DNA of 64,000 nucleotides from Intestinimonas aquisgranensis (lineage in GTDB: Bacteria > Bacillota > Clostridia > Oscillospirales > Oscillospiraceae): contig JAJEQY010000001.1 in NCBI GenBank assembly GCA_020687605.1, positions 56,636 to 120,635 on the forward strand. Direction: 5' to 3'. Below the pieces are notes generated by a model, which saw nothing but the letters and a program-made list of their open reading frames with translations, ran no database searches and was not told the origin of the DNA. Numbering within the stretch: position 1 is the stretch's first letter; the number at the start of each line of letters is the position of its first letter. This document shows, in pieces, positions 43,711 to 52,204 of this stretch. Position numbers and translations under genes: made by a program.

Positions 43711-43742
43711 AAAAAGAGACGCCGCGAGGGCGTCTCTTTTTC
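43711..43742. terminator. Terminator after the zinc-ribbon gene
   Basis: AAAGAGACGCC / GGCGTCTCTTT hairpin with a five-base loop and A/T runs on each side. Confidence 0.88.
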
Positions 43743-43756
43743 AAGCCGTATGAAAT

Positions 43757-44041
43757 TTAGCGGCCCTGCTCCTCCCGCATACGGGCGAAGCACTCGCTGC
43801 AGTAAACAGGACGATCGGACTTGGGCTCGAAGGGAACCTTCGCCTCGCCGCCGCAGGCAGCGCAGGTAGCGGTGAAGTACTCGCGGGGGCCACGGGCAGC
43901 GGCCTTGCGGGCATCACGGCAGGCCTTGCAGCGCTGGGGCTCGTTCTGGAAGCCGCGCTCAGCGTAGAACTCCTGCTCACCGGCGGTGAACACGAACTCC
44001 TGGCCGCATTCCTTGCATACAAGTGTCTTGTCTTCGTACAT
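43757..44041 (-). CDS. Double zinc-ribbon protein
   Basis: A 94-residue protein with four CxxC pairs: CKEC, CKAC, CAAC and CSEC. These fit two zinc ribbons, the first matching the probable zinc-ribbon domain (LVCKECGQEFVFTAGEQEFYAERGF). Such proteins are abundant in Clostridia; some bind nucleic acids or ribosomes, but no function is known for this one. It is free-standing between two terminated units, with a GGGAAAAG site before the ATG. Confidence 0.87.
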   Translation of the reverse strand: MYEDKTLVCKECGQEFVFTAGEQEFYAERGFQNEPQRCKACRDARKAAARGPREYFTATCAACGGEAKVPFEPKSDRPVYCSECFARMREEQGR

Positions 44042-44114
44042 GATCTTTTCCCTCTCTTTGACTGTTTGCCCAGGTCCGGAATAAACCGATCGTGCTGGGA
44101 CTGATATATTGCGT

Positions 44115-44750
44115 TCAGCCTTCGCTGAAATCGCCGGAAGAAATGTGCCGTGCTACCTTGCGCCGGATGCGCTGCACAGCGTTGTCCACCGCTTTCGGGG
44201 ACCGTTCCACCTGAACGGCAATCTCCGCATAGGAATAACCACGGAGAAAGAGCGTCAGGATCTTTGCCTCCAAACCGGATAGCTGTCCCTTGAGCGTCCC
44301 AAGACGCTCCCGGCGTTCCTCCCTGCTGATATACATATCCTCAGGGTTTTGCAGAGGTGGCCGGGATGCGGTGAATGGATAACGGTCGGTGTTCCCATCA
44401 AAAAGAGGGGTTTCGTAAGAGACATAGTGGTTAAGTGGATCGTGCTTATCTCTGGCTGCCGCCCGGATGGCGGAGAGAATCCGATTTCGGATACAGGTCT
44501 CAGCATAGGTCCGAAAGGTGCTTCCCTTTCCTGGGAGAAATTCTCGGATGGCACTCAACAGCCCCAGCATTCCCTCCTGAATCAAATCCTCGCTGTCTCC
44601 ACCCGCCAGAAAATAAGGTCTGGCGCAAATGCGCACCAAACGGTTATAGCGCATCACGAGGATTTCCTCTGCGACACGGTCACCCGAGGCGGCTTGCAGA
44701 CATAAGGCCTCATCCGGGAGTGCATTTTGATCGGTATCTGCTGATTTCAT
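44115..44750 (-). CDS. sigH: RNA polymerase sigma-H factor
   Basis: A 211-residue sigma factor with regions 2 and 4. Region 2 holds EDLIQEGMLGLLSAIREF and FRTYAETCIRNRILSAIRAA, and KHDPLNHYVSYETPLFD matches the linker typical of SigH. Region 4 holds GYSYAEIAVQVERSPKAVDNAVQRIRRK. SigH directs the switch to stationary phase and entry into sporulation, which suits the many spore genes nearby. In Bacillus it lies near rpmG/secE; here it is next to glmM. Confidence 0.87.
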   Translation of the reverse strand: MKSADTDQNALPDEALCLQAASGDRVAEEILVMRYNRLVRICARPYFLAGGDSEDLIQEGMLGLLSAIREFLPGKGSTFRTYAETCIRNRILSAIRAAARDKHDPLNHYVSYETPLFDGNTDRYPFTASRPPLQNPEDMYISREERRERLGTLKGQLSGLEAKILTLFLRGYSYAEIAVQVERSPKAVDNAVQRIRRKVARHISSGDFSEG

Positions 44751-44833
44751 TCCAAGACTCCTTGCCTATTATAGGTCGGAAGCACCCCAAATGTCAAGCA
44801 TTTATGCAGATTATTTTAGCGGTTTCCATAAAA

Positions 44834-46189
44834 TCAGAGGGTTTTTATGAGATTTGCCAGTCTGTCGGCACAGGCTTGGGCAGTTGCCTCGGTCTCGGCC
44901 TCCACCATGACCCGAACCAGCGCCTCAGTGCCGGAGGGGCGCACCAGGATGCGGCCATTGCCAGCCAGCCTCTTCTCCTCCTCCGCAATGGAGGCCTTCA
45001 GCACAGGCGAGGCCATAATGGCCTGCTTCTGGGCGTTGTCGGCCACAGCCACGTTGACCAGCACCTGGGGGTACTGCCGACAGTCGGCCACCAGCTCGGA
45101 CGCCTTGTGCCCGGAAGCCTTGAGGATGCTCAGGAACTGAAGGGCGGTGAGCTGCCCATCGCCGGTGGTGGCATGCTTGAGGAAGATGGTGTGGCCAGAC
45201 TGCTCACCGCCCAGGACATAGCCATCCTTGAGCATCCGCTCCAGCACATTTCGGTCACCCACGTCAGTACATACAGCCTGCATACCATTCTCGGCCAGAA
45301 AACGGTGGAGTCCAATGTTGGACATAACGGTGGCCACAATGGTGTTGCCGGGCAGCGCTCCCTGCTCCTTGAGGTAGCGGCCGCAGGCGGCCATGATCTG
45401 ATCGCCGTCGATGGGTGTTCCCTCTTCACTGACGGCGAGGAAACGGTCAGCGTCGCCGTCGAAGGCCAGGCCCAGGTCATAATTGCCCGCCTTCACCATA
45501 GCGGCCAGTCCCTCGATGTGAGTGGAGCCGCAGCTGGTGTTGATGTTCACCCCGTCGGGGTCAGCATTGATGATGTCGCAGTGGAGACCATCGAAGCGGT
45601 CAAAAAGATCGGGCGCAGTGGCGGAGGAGGCACCGTTGGCGCAATCCACCAGAATGCGCAGACCAGAAAAGCCAGCCGGGACGGTAGACACCAGATGGTC
45701 AATATAATCATTCCTGGCACTCTCATCGGCATAAACGACCTTGCCGATGCCATCATGGGTTTTGAGTGGGATCTGCTCCACCGCGCCGGAGAGGATCAGA
45801 TCCTCAATCTGGCCCTCCAACTCATCGGAGAGCTTGAAGCCCTGGCCGTTGAAGATCTTAATACCATTGTGCTCAAAGGGGTTGTGGGAGGCCGAGATGA
45901 CTACGCCGGCGTCGGCCTTTCGGTCCACTGTCACCCAGGCAACGGCTGGGGTGGGGATGACGCCCAGATGGAGGACGTCGGCACCAGCGGAGCACAGACC
46001 AGCAGTGAGAGCACCCTCCAGCAGGTCGGAGGAGATACGAGTGTCCTTACCAATGGCCACCAGGGGCTTGCGGCCCTCCTCCCCACGGAGGACCTGGGCC
46101 GTGGCCAGGCCCACCTTGTATGCCAGCATGGCGTCCAGCCCGGCGTTGACCACGCCGCGGATGCCGTCGGTCCCGAATAACTTACCCAT
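44834..46189 (-). CDS. glmM: Phosphoglucosamine mutase
   Basis: Interconverts glucosamine 6- and 1-phosphate for UDP-GlcNAc and cell-wall synthesis. It has 451 residues. FGTDGIRG at the N-terminus, the phosphoserine in ISASHNP (S101), the magnesium loop DGDADR, and the C-terminal phosphate-binding RPSGTEALVRVM are all present. An SdpI-family gene lies six bases upstream on the same strand. Confidence 0.95.
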   Translation of the reverse strand: MGKLFGTDGIRGVVNAGLDAMLAYKVGLATAQVLRGEEGRKPLVAIGKDTRISSDLLEGALTAGLCSAGADVLHLGVIPTPAVAWVTVDRKADAGVVISASHNPFEHNGIKIFNGQGFKLSDELEGQIEDLILSGAVEQIPLKTHDGIGKVVYADESARNDYIDHLVSTVPAGFSGLRILVDCANGASSATAPDLFDRFDGLHCDIINADPDGVNINTSCGSTHIEGLAAMVKAGNYDLGLAFDGDADRFLAVSEEGTPIDGDQIMAACGRYLKEQGALPGNTIVATVMSNIGLHRFLAENGMQAVCTDVGDRNVLERMLKDGYVLGGEQSGHTIFLKHATTGDGQLTALQFLSILKASGHKASELVADCRQYPQVLVNVAVADNAQKQAIMASPVLKASIAEEEKRLAGNGRILVRPSGTEALVRVMVEAETEATAQACADRLANLIKTL

Positions 46190-46195
46190 ATATGA

Positions 46196-46573
46196 TCACC
46201 TTTTTCTTCCGAATTGGTCAAACTCTTTTTTCAGTGCCCGTTCCACGGGGAAAATGCTGCCCAGGAACACTGCCGTCTGTACCAGCACCACAGCGCAGCA
46301 CCACAGACCCACCATCCCGGTGTCTGCGCCCAGCACGGGCAGCATGACCAGCGCACTCAGAGGCAACAGGGCCAGCCCCAGCCGGGACCACAGCCTGCCG
46401 CAGGTCCGGTGGGCAAAGTCCCAGGCGGCCTGACTTTTCATGGACCTCCGGGTACGGTAGCCGTAGGTGCCGTTGATGGTCCTGGGCGGCTTGGTCAGAA
46501 AGCGCCGGCCCAGAAGCAGCATCACGGCGGGGATCAGCAGGTCCATGGCGAGACAAAAGACCCAGAAGCCCAT
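46196..46573 (-). CDS. SdpI-family membrane protein
   Basis: A 125-residue membrane protein with three hydrophobic segments. The first loop carries NGTYGYRTRRSMKSQAAWDFAHRTCGRL, the SdpI/YhfL signature. SdpI itself protects Bacillus from the SdpC toxin, but many stand-alone relatives have no toxin partner and I see none here. It is sandwiched between ruvB and glmM in one minus-strand unit. Confidence 0.85.
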   Translation of the reverse strand: MGFWVFCLAMDLLIPAVMLLLGRRFLTKPPRTINGTYGYRTRRSMKSQAAWDFAHRTCGRLWSRLGLALLPLSALVMLPVLGADTGMVGLWCCAVVLVQTAVFLGSIFPVERALKKEFDQFGRKR

Positions 46574-46589
46574 AGAGACCTCCTGTATC

Positions 46590-47648
46590 TCAAAAGCTCA
46601 GCTGGTCCATACCCATCCCGCCGGGGACGGACAGGCCCAGATGCTCATAGGCCCGCCGGGTGACGCAGCGCCCACGGGGGGTGCGGGTGAGGAAGCCCAT
46701 CTGCATGAGATAGGGTTCATACACGTCCTCCAGGGTGACGGCCTCCTCGTTGATGGTGGCGGCCAGGGTTTCCAGGCCCACCGGCCCGCCGCCGTAGTGC
46801 TCAATGATGCTGCGGAGCATCCGCCGGTCGATGGCGTCCAGGCCCAGGTGGTCCACCTCCAGGGCGGTGAGGGCCTCGTCGGCCACCTTGCGGGTGATGA
46901 CGCCACCCGCCTTCACCTGGGCAAAATCCCGGACCCGCCGTAGCATCCGATTAGCGATACGGGGGGTGCCACGGCTGCGTTTGGCGATCTCCATGGCGCC
47001 GTCGGCCTCGATGGGCACCTCTAGGATGCCCGCCGACCGGGTGACAATGCGGGAGAGCTCCTCCGGCGTATAGAGTTCTAGCCGCAGGGTGACGCCGAAT
47101 CGGTCACGCAGAGGGGCGGAGAGCTGTCCTGCCCGGGTGGTGGCGCCGATGAGGGTGAACTTGGGCAGGTCCAGCCGGATGGAGTTGGCGGACGGTCCCT
47201 TGCCAATGATGATGTCGATGGCGAAGTCCTCCATGGCAGGATATAAAATCTCCTCTACGGAGCGGTTGAGCCGGTGGATCTCATCCACGAAAAGGATGTC
47301 GTTCTCCGCCAGGTTGGTAAGGAGGGCCGCCAGGTCACCTGGTTTTTCGATGGCAGGGCCGGAGGTAATGCGGATGTTGACCCCCATTTCGTTGGCAATG
47401 ATGCCGCTGAGGGTGGTTTTGCCCAGACCGGGCGGGCCGTGGAGCAGAACATGGTCCAATGGCTCATTGCGCATCTTGGCCGCCTGGATGAAGACCTCCA
47501 GATTGCCCTTGGCCTTCTCCTGTCCGATGTACTCCCGCAAAGTCTTCGGGCGCAGAGACCCCTCGTTTTCGTCGTCCCGGGTGAGGGACGTGGTCACCAG
47601 CGGGGCTTCGGTCTCAAACCCACCGCTGTCAGAAAAATCAATGCTCAA
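46590..47648 (-). CDS. ruvB: Holliday junction branch-migration ATPase RuvB
   Basis: AAA+ motor that with RuvA drives migration of Holliday junctions. It has 352 residues. Walker A GPPGLGKTT, Walker B LFVDEIHR, sensor GATTRAGQLSAPLRDRFG and the C-terminal winged helix (PYLMQMGFLTRTPRGRCVT) are present. The gene overlaps the upstream VOC gene by four bases. It is separated from ruvA by two unrelated small genes. Confidence 0.95.
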   Translation of the reverse strand: MSIDFSDSGGFETEAPLVTTSLTRDDENEGSLRPKTLREYIGQEKAKGNLEVFIQAAKMRNEPLDHVLLHGPPGLGKTTLSGIIANEMGVNIRITSGPAIEKPGDLAALLTNLAENDILFVDEIHRLNRSVEEILYPAMEDFAIDIIIGKGPSANSIRLDLPKFTLIGATTRAGQLSAPLRDRFGVTLRLELYTPEELSRIVTRSAGILEVPIEADGAMEIAKRSRGTPRIANRMLRRVRDFAQVKAGGVITRKVADEALTALEVDHLGLDAIDRRMLRSIIEHYGGGPVGLETLAATINEEAVTLEDVYEPYLMQMGFLTRTPRGRCVTRRAYEHLGLSVPGGMGMDQLSF

Positions 47649-48010
47649 AGTTTCACTTCCTCATTCCATGGGGCTGTCAATTCGATGTGGTTTCCCTCAC
47701 TGTCCTCACATTCCGACACCCACATTGGGCCGATTCTTTGCAGGGGAAAAACCATCTTCTTTCCAGATAGCTTCTGGTTCATCTGTGCCAGATTCTCAAA
47801 CTCAATGCTGGGCAAACAGTTTGAGCCGTACGTGTGCATCTCTTTTTGTGTTTTATAGGCGAAAAGCCCCAGCCGGAACCCGCCAATGTCGAACACGCTG
47901 TACACCGGGTCCCGCACGGTCACCGGCTGGTTCAAAAGTGTTTCGTAAAAGTCAATGGCACGGCTCATGTTCTCTACGCAGAGATACAGAGAACGTAACT
48001 TGCAAGTCAT
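47645..48010 (-). CDS. VOC-family (glyoxalase-like) protein
   Basis: A 121-residue protein of the vicinal oxygen chelate fold: two beta-alpha-beta units, starting LRSLYLCVENMSRAIDFYETLL and ending DSEGNHIELTAPW, where the glutamate would be a metal ligand. Function could be isomerase, dioxygenase or antibiotic binding and cannot be chosen. Coupled by overlap to ruvB, an unusual neighbour. Confidence 0.82.
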   Translation of the reverse strand: MTCKLRSLYLCVENMSRAIDFYETLLNQPVTVRDPVYSVFDIGGFRLGLFAYKTQKEMHTYGSNCLPSIEFENLAQMNQKLSGKKMVFPLQRIGPMWVSECEDSEGNHIELTAPWNEEVKL

Positions 48011-48019
48011 AAAGTGAGA

Positions 48020-48361
48020 CTATCCCTCCCAGCGGTCCAGCAGCTCCGCCACGCAGTCCAGGAAAGCGCCCTCCCCCAAGGTATTGATCTTAAAGAGCAC
48101 CGCCTGGCTGCCACCGGAGGTGATGGCAGACACGAAAATTCTACCGCTGTCCTCCACCAGAGTGAGATTCAGACTCACCCGGTTGCCGCCCATCATACTG
48201 TAACGCTCATAGACCCGTACGGCGCAGCGCAGGCCATCGGTGCCGTAATAATCGCTGCCGTCCTCATAGCTTGCTGAGGCACTGCCGTTGAGGATACCAC
48301 GGTGTAGGTAGTCCAGAAGGTCGTCGAGATCGCCGGTAAGATGTCGTTCCAGTTTGGCCAT
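48020..48361 (-). CDS. Small conserved protein (DUF6054-like)
   Basis: A 113-residue soluble protein starting MAKLERHLTGDLDDLLDYLHRGI and ending EGAFLDCVAELLDRW. It fits my recollection of the DUF6054 family, but this is not certain. No catalytic motif is evident. It lies between ruvA and the VOC gene in the same transcription unit, with a GGGGGAG site before the ATG. Confidence 0.65.
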   Translation of the reverse strand: MAKLERHLTGDLDDLLDYLHRGILNGSASASYEDGSDYYGTDGLRCAVRVYERYSMMGGNRVSLNLTLVEDSGRIFVSAITSGGSQAVLFKINTLGEGAFLDCVAELLDRWEG

Positions 48362-48377
48362 AAGGGCTCCCCCTTCT

Positions 48378-48983
48378 CTATCCCTTTACCATTTTCTTGA
48401 GGGCCTGCTTAATGATCTCTTCCAGACTTAGGGCGTCCAGATCGATGCCCTTGAGGGCCACGCCGATCTCCGCCGTGGAGTATCCCAGCACCGCCAGAGC
48501 GGCAGCGGCCTCGGAGGATTTGTTCTCCGGGATGACAGTGACACCGGTGCCGCCGTAGCTCTCCCCGCCGGGGGCGATCTGTCCCTTGGCCAGCTTATCC
48601 TTCAGCTCCAGGATGACCCGCTGGGCAATCTTCTTGCCGATACCGGGCGCCACGGTGAGGGCCTTCTCGTCCCCGGTTATGATGCTCATGGCCAAGGTCT
48701 CAGGGGTGCTGGAGGAGAGGATGGACAGGGCCGCCTTGGGCCCCACTCCGGACACGCCGATGAGGAGCTGGAAGCAGTTGCGTTCATCCTCTGTAAAGAA
48801 GCCATAGAGCTCCATAGCATCCTCCCGGACGTTCAGGTAGGTGTAGAGCCTGGCTGTCTCCCCTTTTTTCAGACGTGCCAGGGTGTTGTTGGTGGTACGG
48901 CAGGCGTAGCCCACTCCCCCGCAGTCGATGACCGCCAGATAGGGTGCCAGATGGGCCACAGTTCCGTTGACATAGTAAAACAT
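48378..48983 (-). CDS. ruvA: Holliday junction DNA-binding protein RuvA
   Basis: Tetrameric junction-binding protein, 201 residues. N-terminal OB fold (MFYYVNGTVAHLAPYLAVIDCGGVGY), two helix-hairpin-helix motifs (LLIGVSGVGPKAALSIL and VAPGIGKKIAQRVILELKDKL), and a C-terminal UBA-like domain that contacts RuvB (AALAVLGYSTAEIGVALK). ruvC lies 21 bases upstream. Confidence 0.95.
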   Translation of the reverse strand: MFYYVNGTVAHLAPYLAVIDCGGVGYACRTTNNTLARLKKGETARLYTYLNVREDAMELYGFFTEDERNCFQLLIGVSGVGPKAALSILSSSTPETLAMSIITGDEKALTVAPGIGKKIAQRVILELKDKLAKGQIAPGGESYGGTGVTVIPENKSSEAAAALAVLGYSTAEIGVALKGIDLDALSLEEIIKQALKKMVKG

Positions 48984-49004
48984 GGTGTTACCGCCTTATA
49001 TGTA

Positions 49005-49541
49005 CTAATCTCTGCCGCGCACAGCGTACCGCCCGCTGCCAGGGGTGGCCGGGTCCAGGACGGCCAGCCGGGAGGTGGCCGACCGGGCATGGCAGAGGGC
49101 GATGGCCACCGCGTCGGCGGCGTCGTCCGGCTTCGGAACGGCCTGGAGGCCCAGCAGCCGCTTCGTCATCTCCATGACCTGCCGCTTCTCTGCCTTTCCA
49201 TAGCCGGCCACAGCCTGCTTGACCTGGGAGGGCGAGTATTCGAAGATGGGGACACCCGCCCGTTCCGCCGCCGTCAGGATCACGCCGCGGGCCTGAGCCA
49301 CACCGATGCCGGTGGTGACGTTGTTGTTGAAAAAAAGCTCCTCCACCGCCATGGCCTGCGGCCGGAAGATGGACAGGAGCTGGGCCATGTCATCCTCGAT
49401 CTGGAGCAGCCGGGCTGGCAGGGGCTGCCCCGCCGGAGTGGTGATGGCGCCGCAGCGGATCAGCCGCTGGCGTCCGCGCTCTGACTCCAGAATCCCAAAG
49501 CCGACAATGGCAAAGCCGGGGTCAATGCCTAAAATGATCAT
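49005..49541 (-). CDS. ruvC: Holliday junction resolvase RuvC
   Basis: RNase H-fold endonuclease that cuts Holliday junctions, 178 residues. The acidic active-site residues are in ILGIDPGFAIVGFG, AVEELFFNNNV and the C-terminal KPDDAADAVAIALCH. The start at 49541 has GGAGG upstream; a TTG 12 bases earlier is inside that site. It heads the ruvC-ruvA-(two small genes)-ruvB unit. Confidence 0.94.
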   Translation of the reverse strand: MIILGIDPGFAIVGFGILESERGRQRLIRCGAITTPAGQPLPARLLQIEDDMAQLLSIFRPQAMAVEELFFNNNVTTGIGVAQARGVILTAAERAGVPIFEYSPSQVKQAVAGYGKAEKRQVMEMTKRLLGLQAVPKPDDAADAVAIALCHARSATSRLAVLDPATPGSGRYAVRGRD

Positions 49542-49620
49542 GGTATCCTCCAAAGGTTATACATGTTTCATTGTACCACGGCGGACTGACCGGCGCAACC
49601 AGGAAAAATGCCTCCAGCAA

Positions 49621-49660
49621 GACAGAGCGCCCGGACAAACGTCCAGGCGCTCTGTCTTTT
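49621..49660. terminator. Bidirectional terminator upstream of ruvC
   Basis: GACAGAGCGCC / GGCGCTCTGTC stem with inner GGAC/GTCC, flanked by T residues on the plus side and A/T on the other. It separates the xerD-like gene from the ruv unit. Confidence 0.8.
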
Positions 49661-49697
49661 AGAAGGAAAGGATTCCTGAGCATCCTCATGTTCCATA

Positions 49698-50582
49698 TTA
49701 TGCGCGGGGGTGAGCCTTAATATACACATCCTTCAATTTGGGGTTTACCAGTTGGGCGTAAATCTGTGTTGAGGAGATGTCGGCATGCCCCAGCATCTCC
49801 TGAATAGAACGCAAATCCGCCCCATTCTCCAGCAAGTGGGCAGCGAAAGAGTGCCGCAGTGTGTGGGGTGTGATCTTCTTCTGGATACCGGCCTTCTCCT
49901 GGTAATGCTTGATGATCTTCCAAAAGCCCTGCCGGGACATGCGCTTTCCGGTCATGTTCACAAAGAGGGCCGGTTCATCAGGGGACTCCAGCAGCTGCGG
50001 GCGCACGTTTTTCAGATACTCAGAAAGCGCTCGGATGGCGGCGGCATACAGAGGGATGATCCGTTCCTTGCTTCTCCCCTTCCCGGCACAGCGCAGAAAT
50101 CCGCCGGGAAGGTTCAGATCGTCCACATTGAGATCGATGAGTTCGCTCACCCGGATGCCGGTGGCGTAAAGAAGCTCCAGCATGGCGTGGTCCCGGCAGC
50201 CCTTGGGGTCGGTTCGCTCCGGCTGCTCCAGAAAAAGCTCCACCTCTTTGCTGGTCAGGATCTGAGGCAGCTTTCGCTCTACCCTGGCCGGCGCCACTCC
50301 CCGGGCTGGATTGGAGACCACCTTCCCTGTCCGGATGAGGTAACCATAGAATGATTTGAGCGATGCAGCCGCTCTGGTTACGGTGGACACGGACTTGCCT
50401 CGGCTGGTGAGGTAACGAACATACCCTTCCACATCCGGTTGGTTCACTTTGGTGAGTGTTAGTCCCTCCCGGACACAGTACTCCGCAAACTGCCGCACAT
50501 CTCGCAGATAGGAGCTCAGGGTGTTTTCGGAGGCCTTTTTTTCTGTCCTGAGATAGGCTTCATAGCCATTGATCTCATCCAT
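49698..50582 (-). CDS. xerD: Tyrosine recombinase XerD-like
   Basis: A 294-residue recombinase of exact Xer length. The catalytic residues are Arg in ATGIRVSEL, HTLRHS, GHADISSTQIY with the nucleophile tyrosine. IYAQ replaces the commoner IYTH after the tyrosine. Its size and neighbourhood with spoIIM (as in the ripX-spoIIM order of Bacillus) support the role in chromosome dimer resolution at dif. spoIIM is the next gene upstream, 31 bases away. Confidence 0.88.
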   Translation of the reverse strand: MDEINGYEAYLRTEKKASENTLSSYLRDVRQFAEYCVREGLTLTKVNQPDVEGYVRYLTSRGKSVSTVTRAAASLKSFYGYLIRTGKVVSNPARGVAPARVERKLPQILTSKEVELFLEQPERTDPKGCRDHAMLELLYATGIRVSELIDLNVDDLNLPGGFLRCAGKGRSKERIIPLYAAAIRALSEYLKNVRPQLLESPDEPALFVNMTGKRMSRQGFWKIIKHYQEKAGIQKKITPHTLRHSFAAHLLENGADLRSIQEMLGHADISSTQIYAQLVNPKLKDVYIKAHPRA

Positions 50583-50613
50583 CCGATCTCCTGCCTTCTC
50601 TCAAATCGTAAAA

Positions 50614-51249
50614 TCAAAAGAGCTCTGCCACAGAGGCCAACAAGGCCGGCACCGCCCAACATTCCAAAGCAGCGGAGAGAGCCAGAGCGGCTGCGCACAG
50701 CCCGCTGCGCGCCCAAAAGATCCGTCCCGGCAAGGACGGCGGACTCTTTCCCCACACCAGAATCCGTCCGGTCAATTCCATGGCGGAGAGCAGTCCCTGA
50801 ACCCCCAAAAGAAACAGGGCCGGTATGGAAATGAGTCCTGTAAACCCGAAGGCGAAAAAGGCCAAAATAGCACCTGCCCCGCCGAAGATCCGCACAAAAG
50901 AAGAAACCGCAAAGGAGAGAAGAAATCCGCGCACCGCAAAAATGGCCGGAATTCCGATCACCCCCAGCGCAGTAAAGCTGAGCAGCAGGGTGAGCAGCGG
51001 CCAGCGGACTGCCTCCCAAATGGCGGCCACCGGTTCCGGCGGAGTGGCATTTCCGGTCTTAGCTGCCGCCAGATAAGCCTGGAGATAAGTACTCAGACTC
51101 TCCTGTCCTTCTCCACCTACCTGAGCCGCCAAAAAGAGCCCTACCAGTGCCCCGACGGCAAATGCCACGGACAATACTGCCAGAGCCGGAGTTATCCCAC
51201 CAGGCGGCATATCCCAAAACCCTGCGATCCGCTTTCTCAATGCCCTCAC
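50614..51249 (-). CDS. spoIIM: Stage II sporulation protein M
   Basis: A 211-residue membrane protein with about five hydrophobic segments, matching SpoIIM. This protein joins SpoIID and SpoIIP in the complex that thins the septal wall and drives engulfment of the forespore. Family features include the PPLLTLLL-like membrane stretch, GIPAIFAVRGFLLSFAVSS and the following FGGAGAILAFFAFG. The order spoIIM-xerD is also found in Bacillus. Confidence 0.83.
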   Translation of the reverse strand: MRALRKRIAGFWDMPPGGITPALAVLSVAFAVGALVGLFLAAQVGGEGQESLSTYLQAYLAAAKTGNATPPEPVAAIWEAVRWPLLTLLLSFTALGVIGIPAIFAVRGFLLSFAVSSFVRIFGGAGAILAFFAFGFTGLISIPALFLLGVQGLLSAMELTGRILVWGKSPPSLPGRIFWARSGLCAAALALSAALECWAVPALLASVAELF

Positions 51250-51293
51250 CCCTTACGAAAGAGCATATGAGACAAGCGTATCAAATAGGAGGA

Positions 51294-52103
51294 TTATTTT
51301 CCGAGCTCTTTTGAGCGCCGGGTACAGAGCTCCATGGCATCCAACATCAGGCCGTCAAAATCCCGCTCCTCAAAGGCGGAGAGCGAGGCCAGCGTAGTGC
51401 CGCCCGGAGAGCACACCTGGCGGCACAGCTCCTCCGGGGTCTTTCCAGACTCCAGGAGCAGTCGGGCGGAGCCTTCCATGGTTTTAGCCGTCAATGTCAG
51501 AGCCGTCTGGGCATCGATGCCCACGGAAACCGCCCGGCGGACCATTACGTCTGCCATGCGGAAGAACCACGCCGGGGAAGAGCCGTTGACATTGATGATA
51601 TCGTCCATCTGCTCCTCTTTGATGACCGCCACAGCGCCGGCGGCGGAAAAGAGGTTCAGGACGGTCTGGAACAGATCAGCAGGCACATTTTCCGCCTGAG
51701 CTACCGCTGTTGCACCCACGCCCACCATCAGAGGGGTATTGGGCATAGCTCGGACCACCAGGGTACCAGGCAGAGCACTGCGCAACGCATCAGAGGAGAT
51801 ACCGGCAGCGATGGAGACCACACACTTTCCCTCTGTGAGGCCAGCCAGCTGAGGCAATACGTCCGGGAACATCTGAGGCTTCACACCCAGAACAATCAGA
51901 TCTGCCTGCGTCGCCACTTGAGTGTTGTCCGTGGTAGTGTGGATTCCCTCAGCAGCGAAAGGCTCCAGCTTTTCCGCGTGACGGTTGGAGAGCCATATCT
52001 GGTCCGGCGCCACAAGCCCCTGTCCCAAAACTCCGCGCAGAATAGCGCCGTTCATATTCCCGGCTCCAATGAAGCCCAATACCGTATTTTCAAATCCGGC
52101 CAT
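51294..52103 (-). CDS. proC: Pyrroline-5-carboxylate reductase
   Basis: Last enzyme of proline synthesis, reducing pyrroline 5-carboxylate with NAD(P)H. It has 269 residues. Rossmann motif GFIGAGNMNGAILRG near the N-terminus, VRAMPNTPLMVGVGAT in the middle, and the C-terminal signature (LCRQVCSPGGTTLASL) are clear. GGGAGG precedes the ATG. Upstream is an unusual leader hairpin with a T-run. Confidence 0.94.
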   Translation of the reverse strand: MAGFENTVLGFIGAGNMNGAILRGVLGQGLVAPDQIWLSNRHAEKLEPFAAEGIHTTTDNTQVATQADLIVLGVKPQMFPDVLPQLAGLTEGKCVVSIAAGISSDALRSALPGTLVVRAMPNTPLMVGVGATAVAQAENVPADLFQTVLNLFSAAGAVAVIKEEQMDDIINVNGSSPAWFFRMADVMVRRAVSVGIDAQTALTLTAKTMEGSARLLLESGKTPEELCRQVCSPGGTTLASLSAFEERDFDGLMLDAMELCTRRSKELGK

Positions 52104-52126
52104 GCTGTCGGCCTCCCTATTGATTC

Positions 52127-52174
52127 TAAAAAATGTCTGACGAAGGGACCGTCACCGGTCCCTTCGACAGACAT
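52127..52174 (-). promoter_or_regulatory. Hairpin with U-run in the proC leader
   Basis: Stem of 18 bp with one A-A mismatch (ATGTCTG and CGAAGGGACCG pairing with their complements, loop TCAC), followed on the minus strand by six T residues (52128-52133) and then the proC ribosome binding site. It has the form of an intrinsic terminator placed before the gene, so it may act as an attenuator or block read-through from upstream. Confidence 0.7.
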
Positions 52175-52175
52175 T

Positions 52176-52204
52176 ACTATAAACTCCATCGCATCATATT
52201 GCAA
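52176..52204 (-). promoter_or_regulatory. Predicted proC promoter
   Basis: On the minus strand TTGCAA (52199-52204) and TATAGT (52176-52181) are 17 bases apart. Transcription would start near 52169, at the base of the leader hairpin. Confidence 0.55.
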
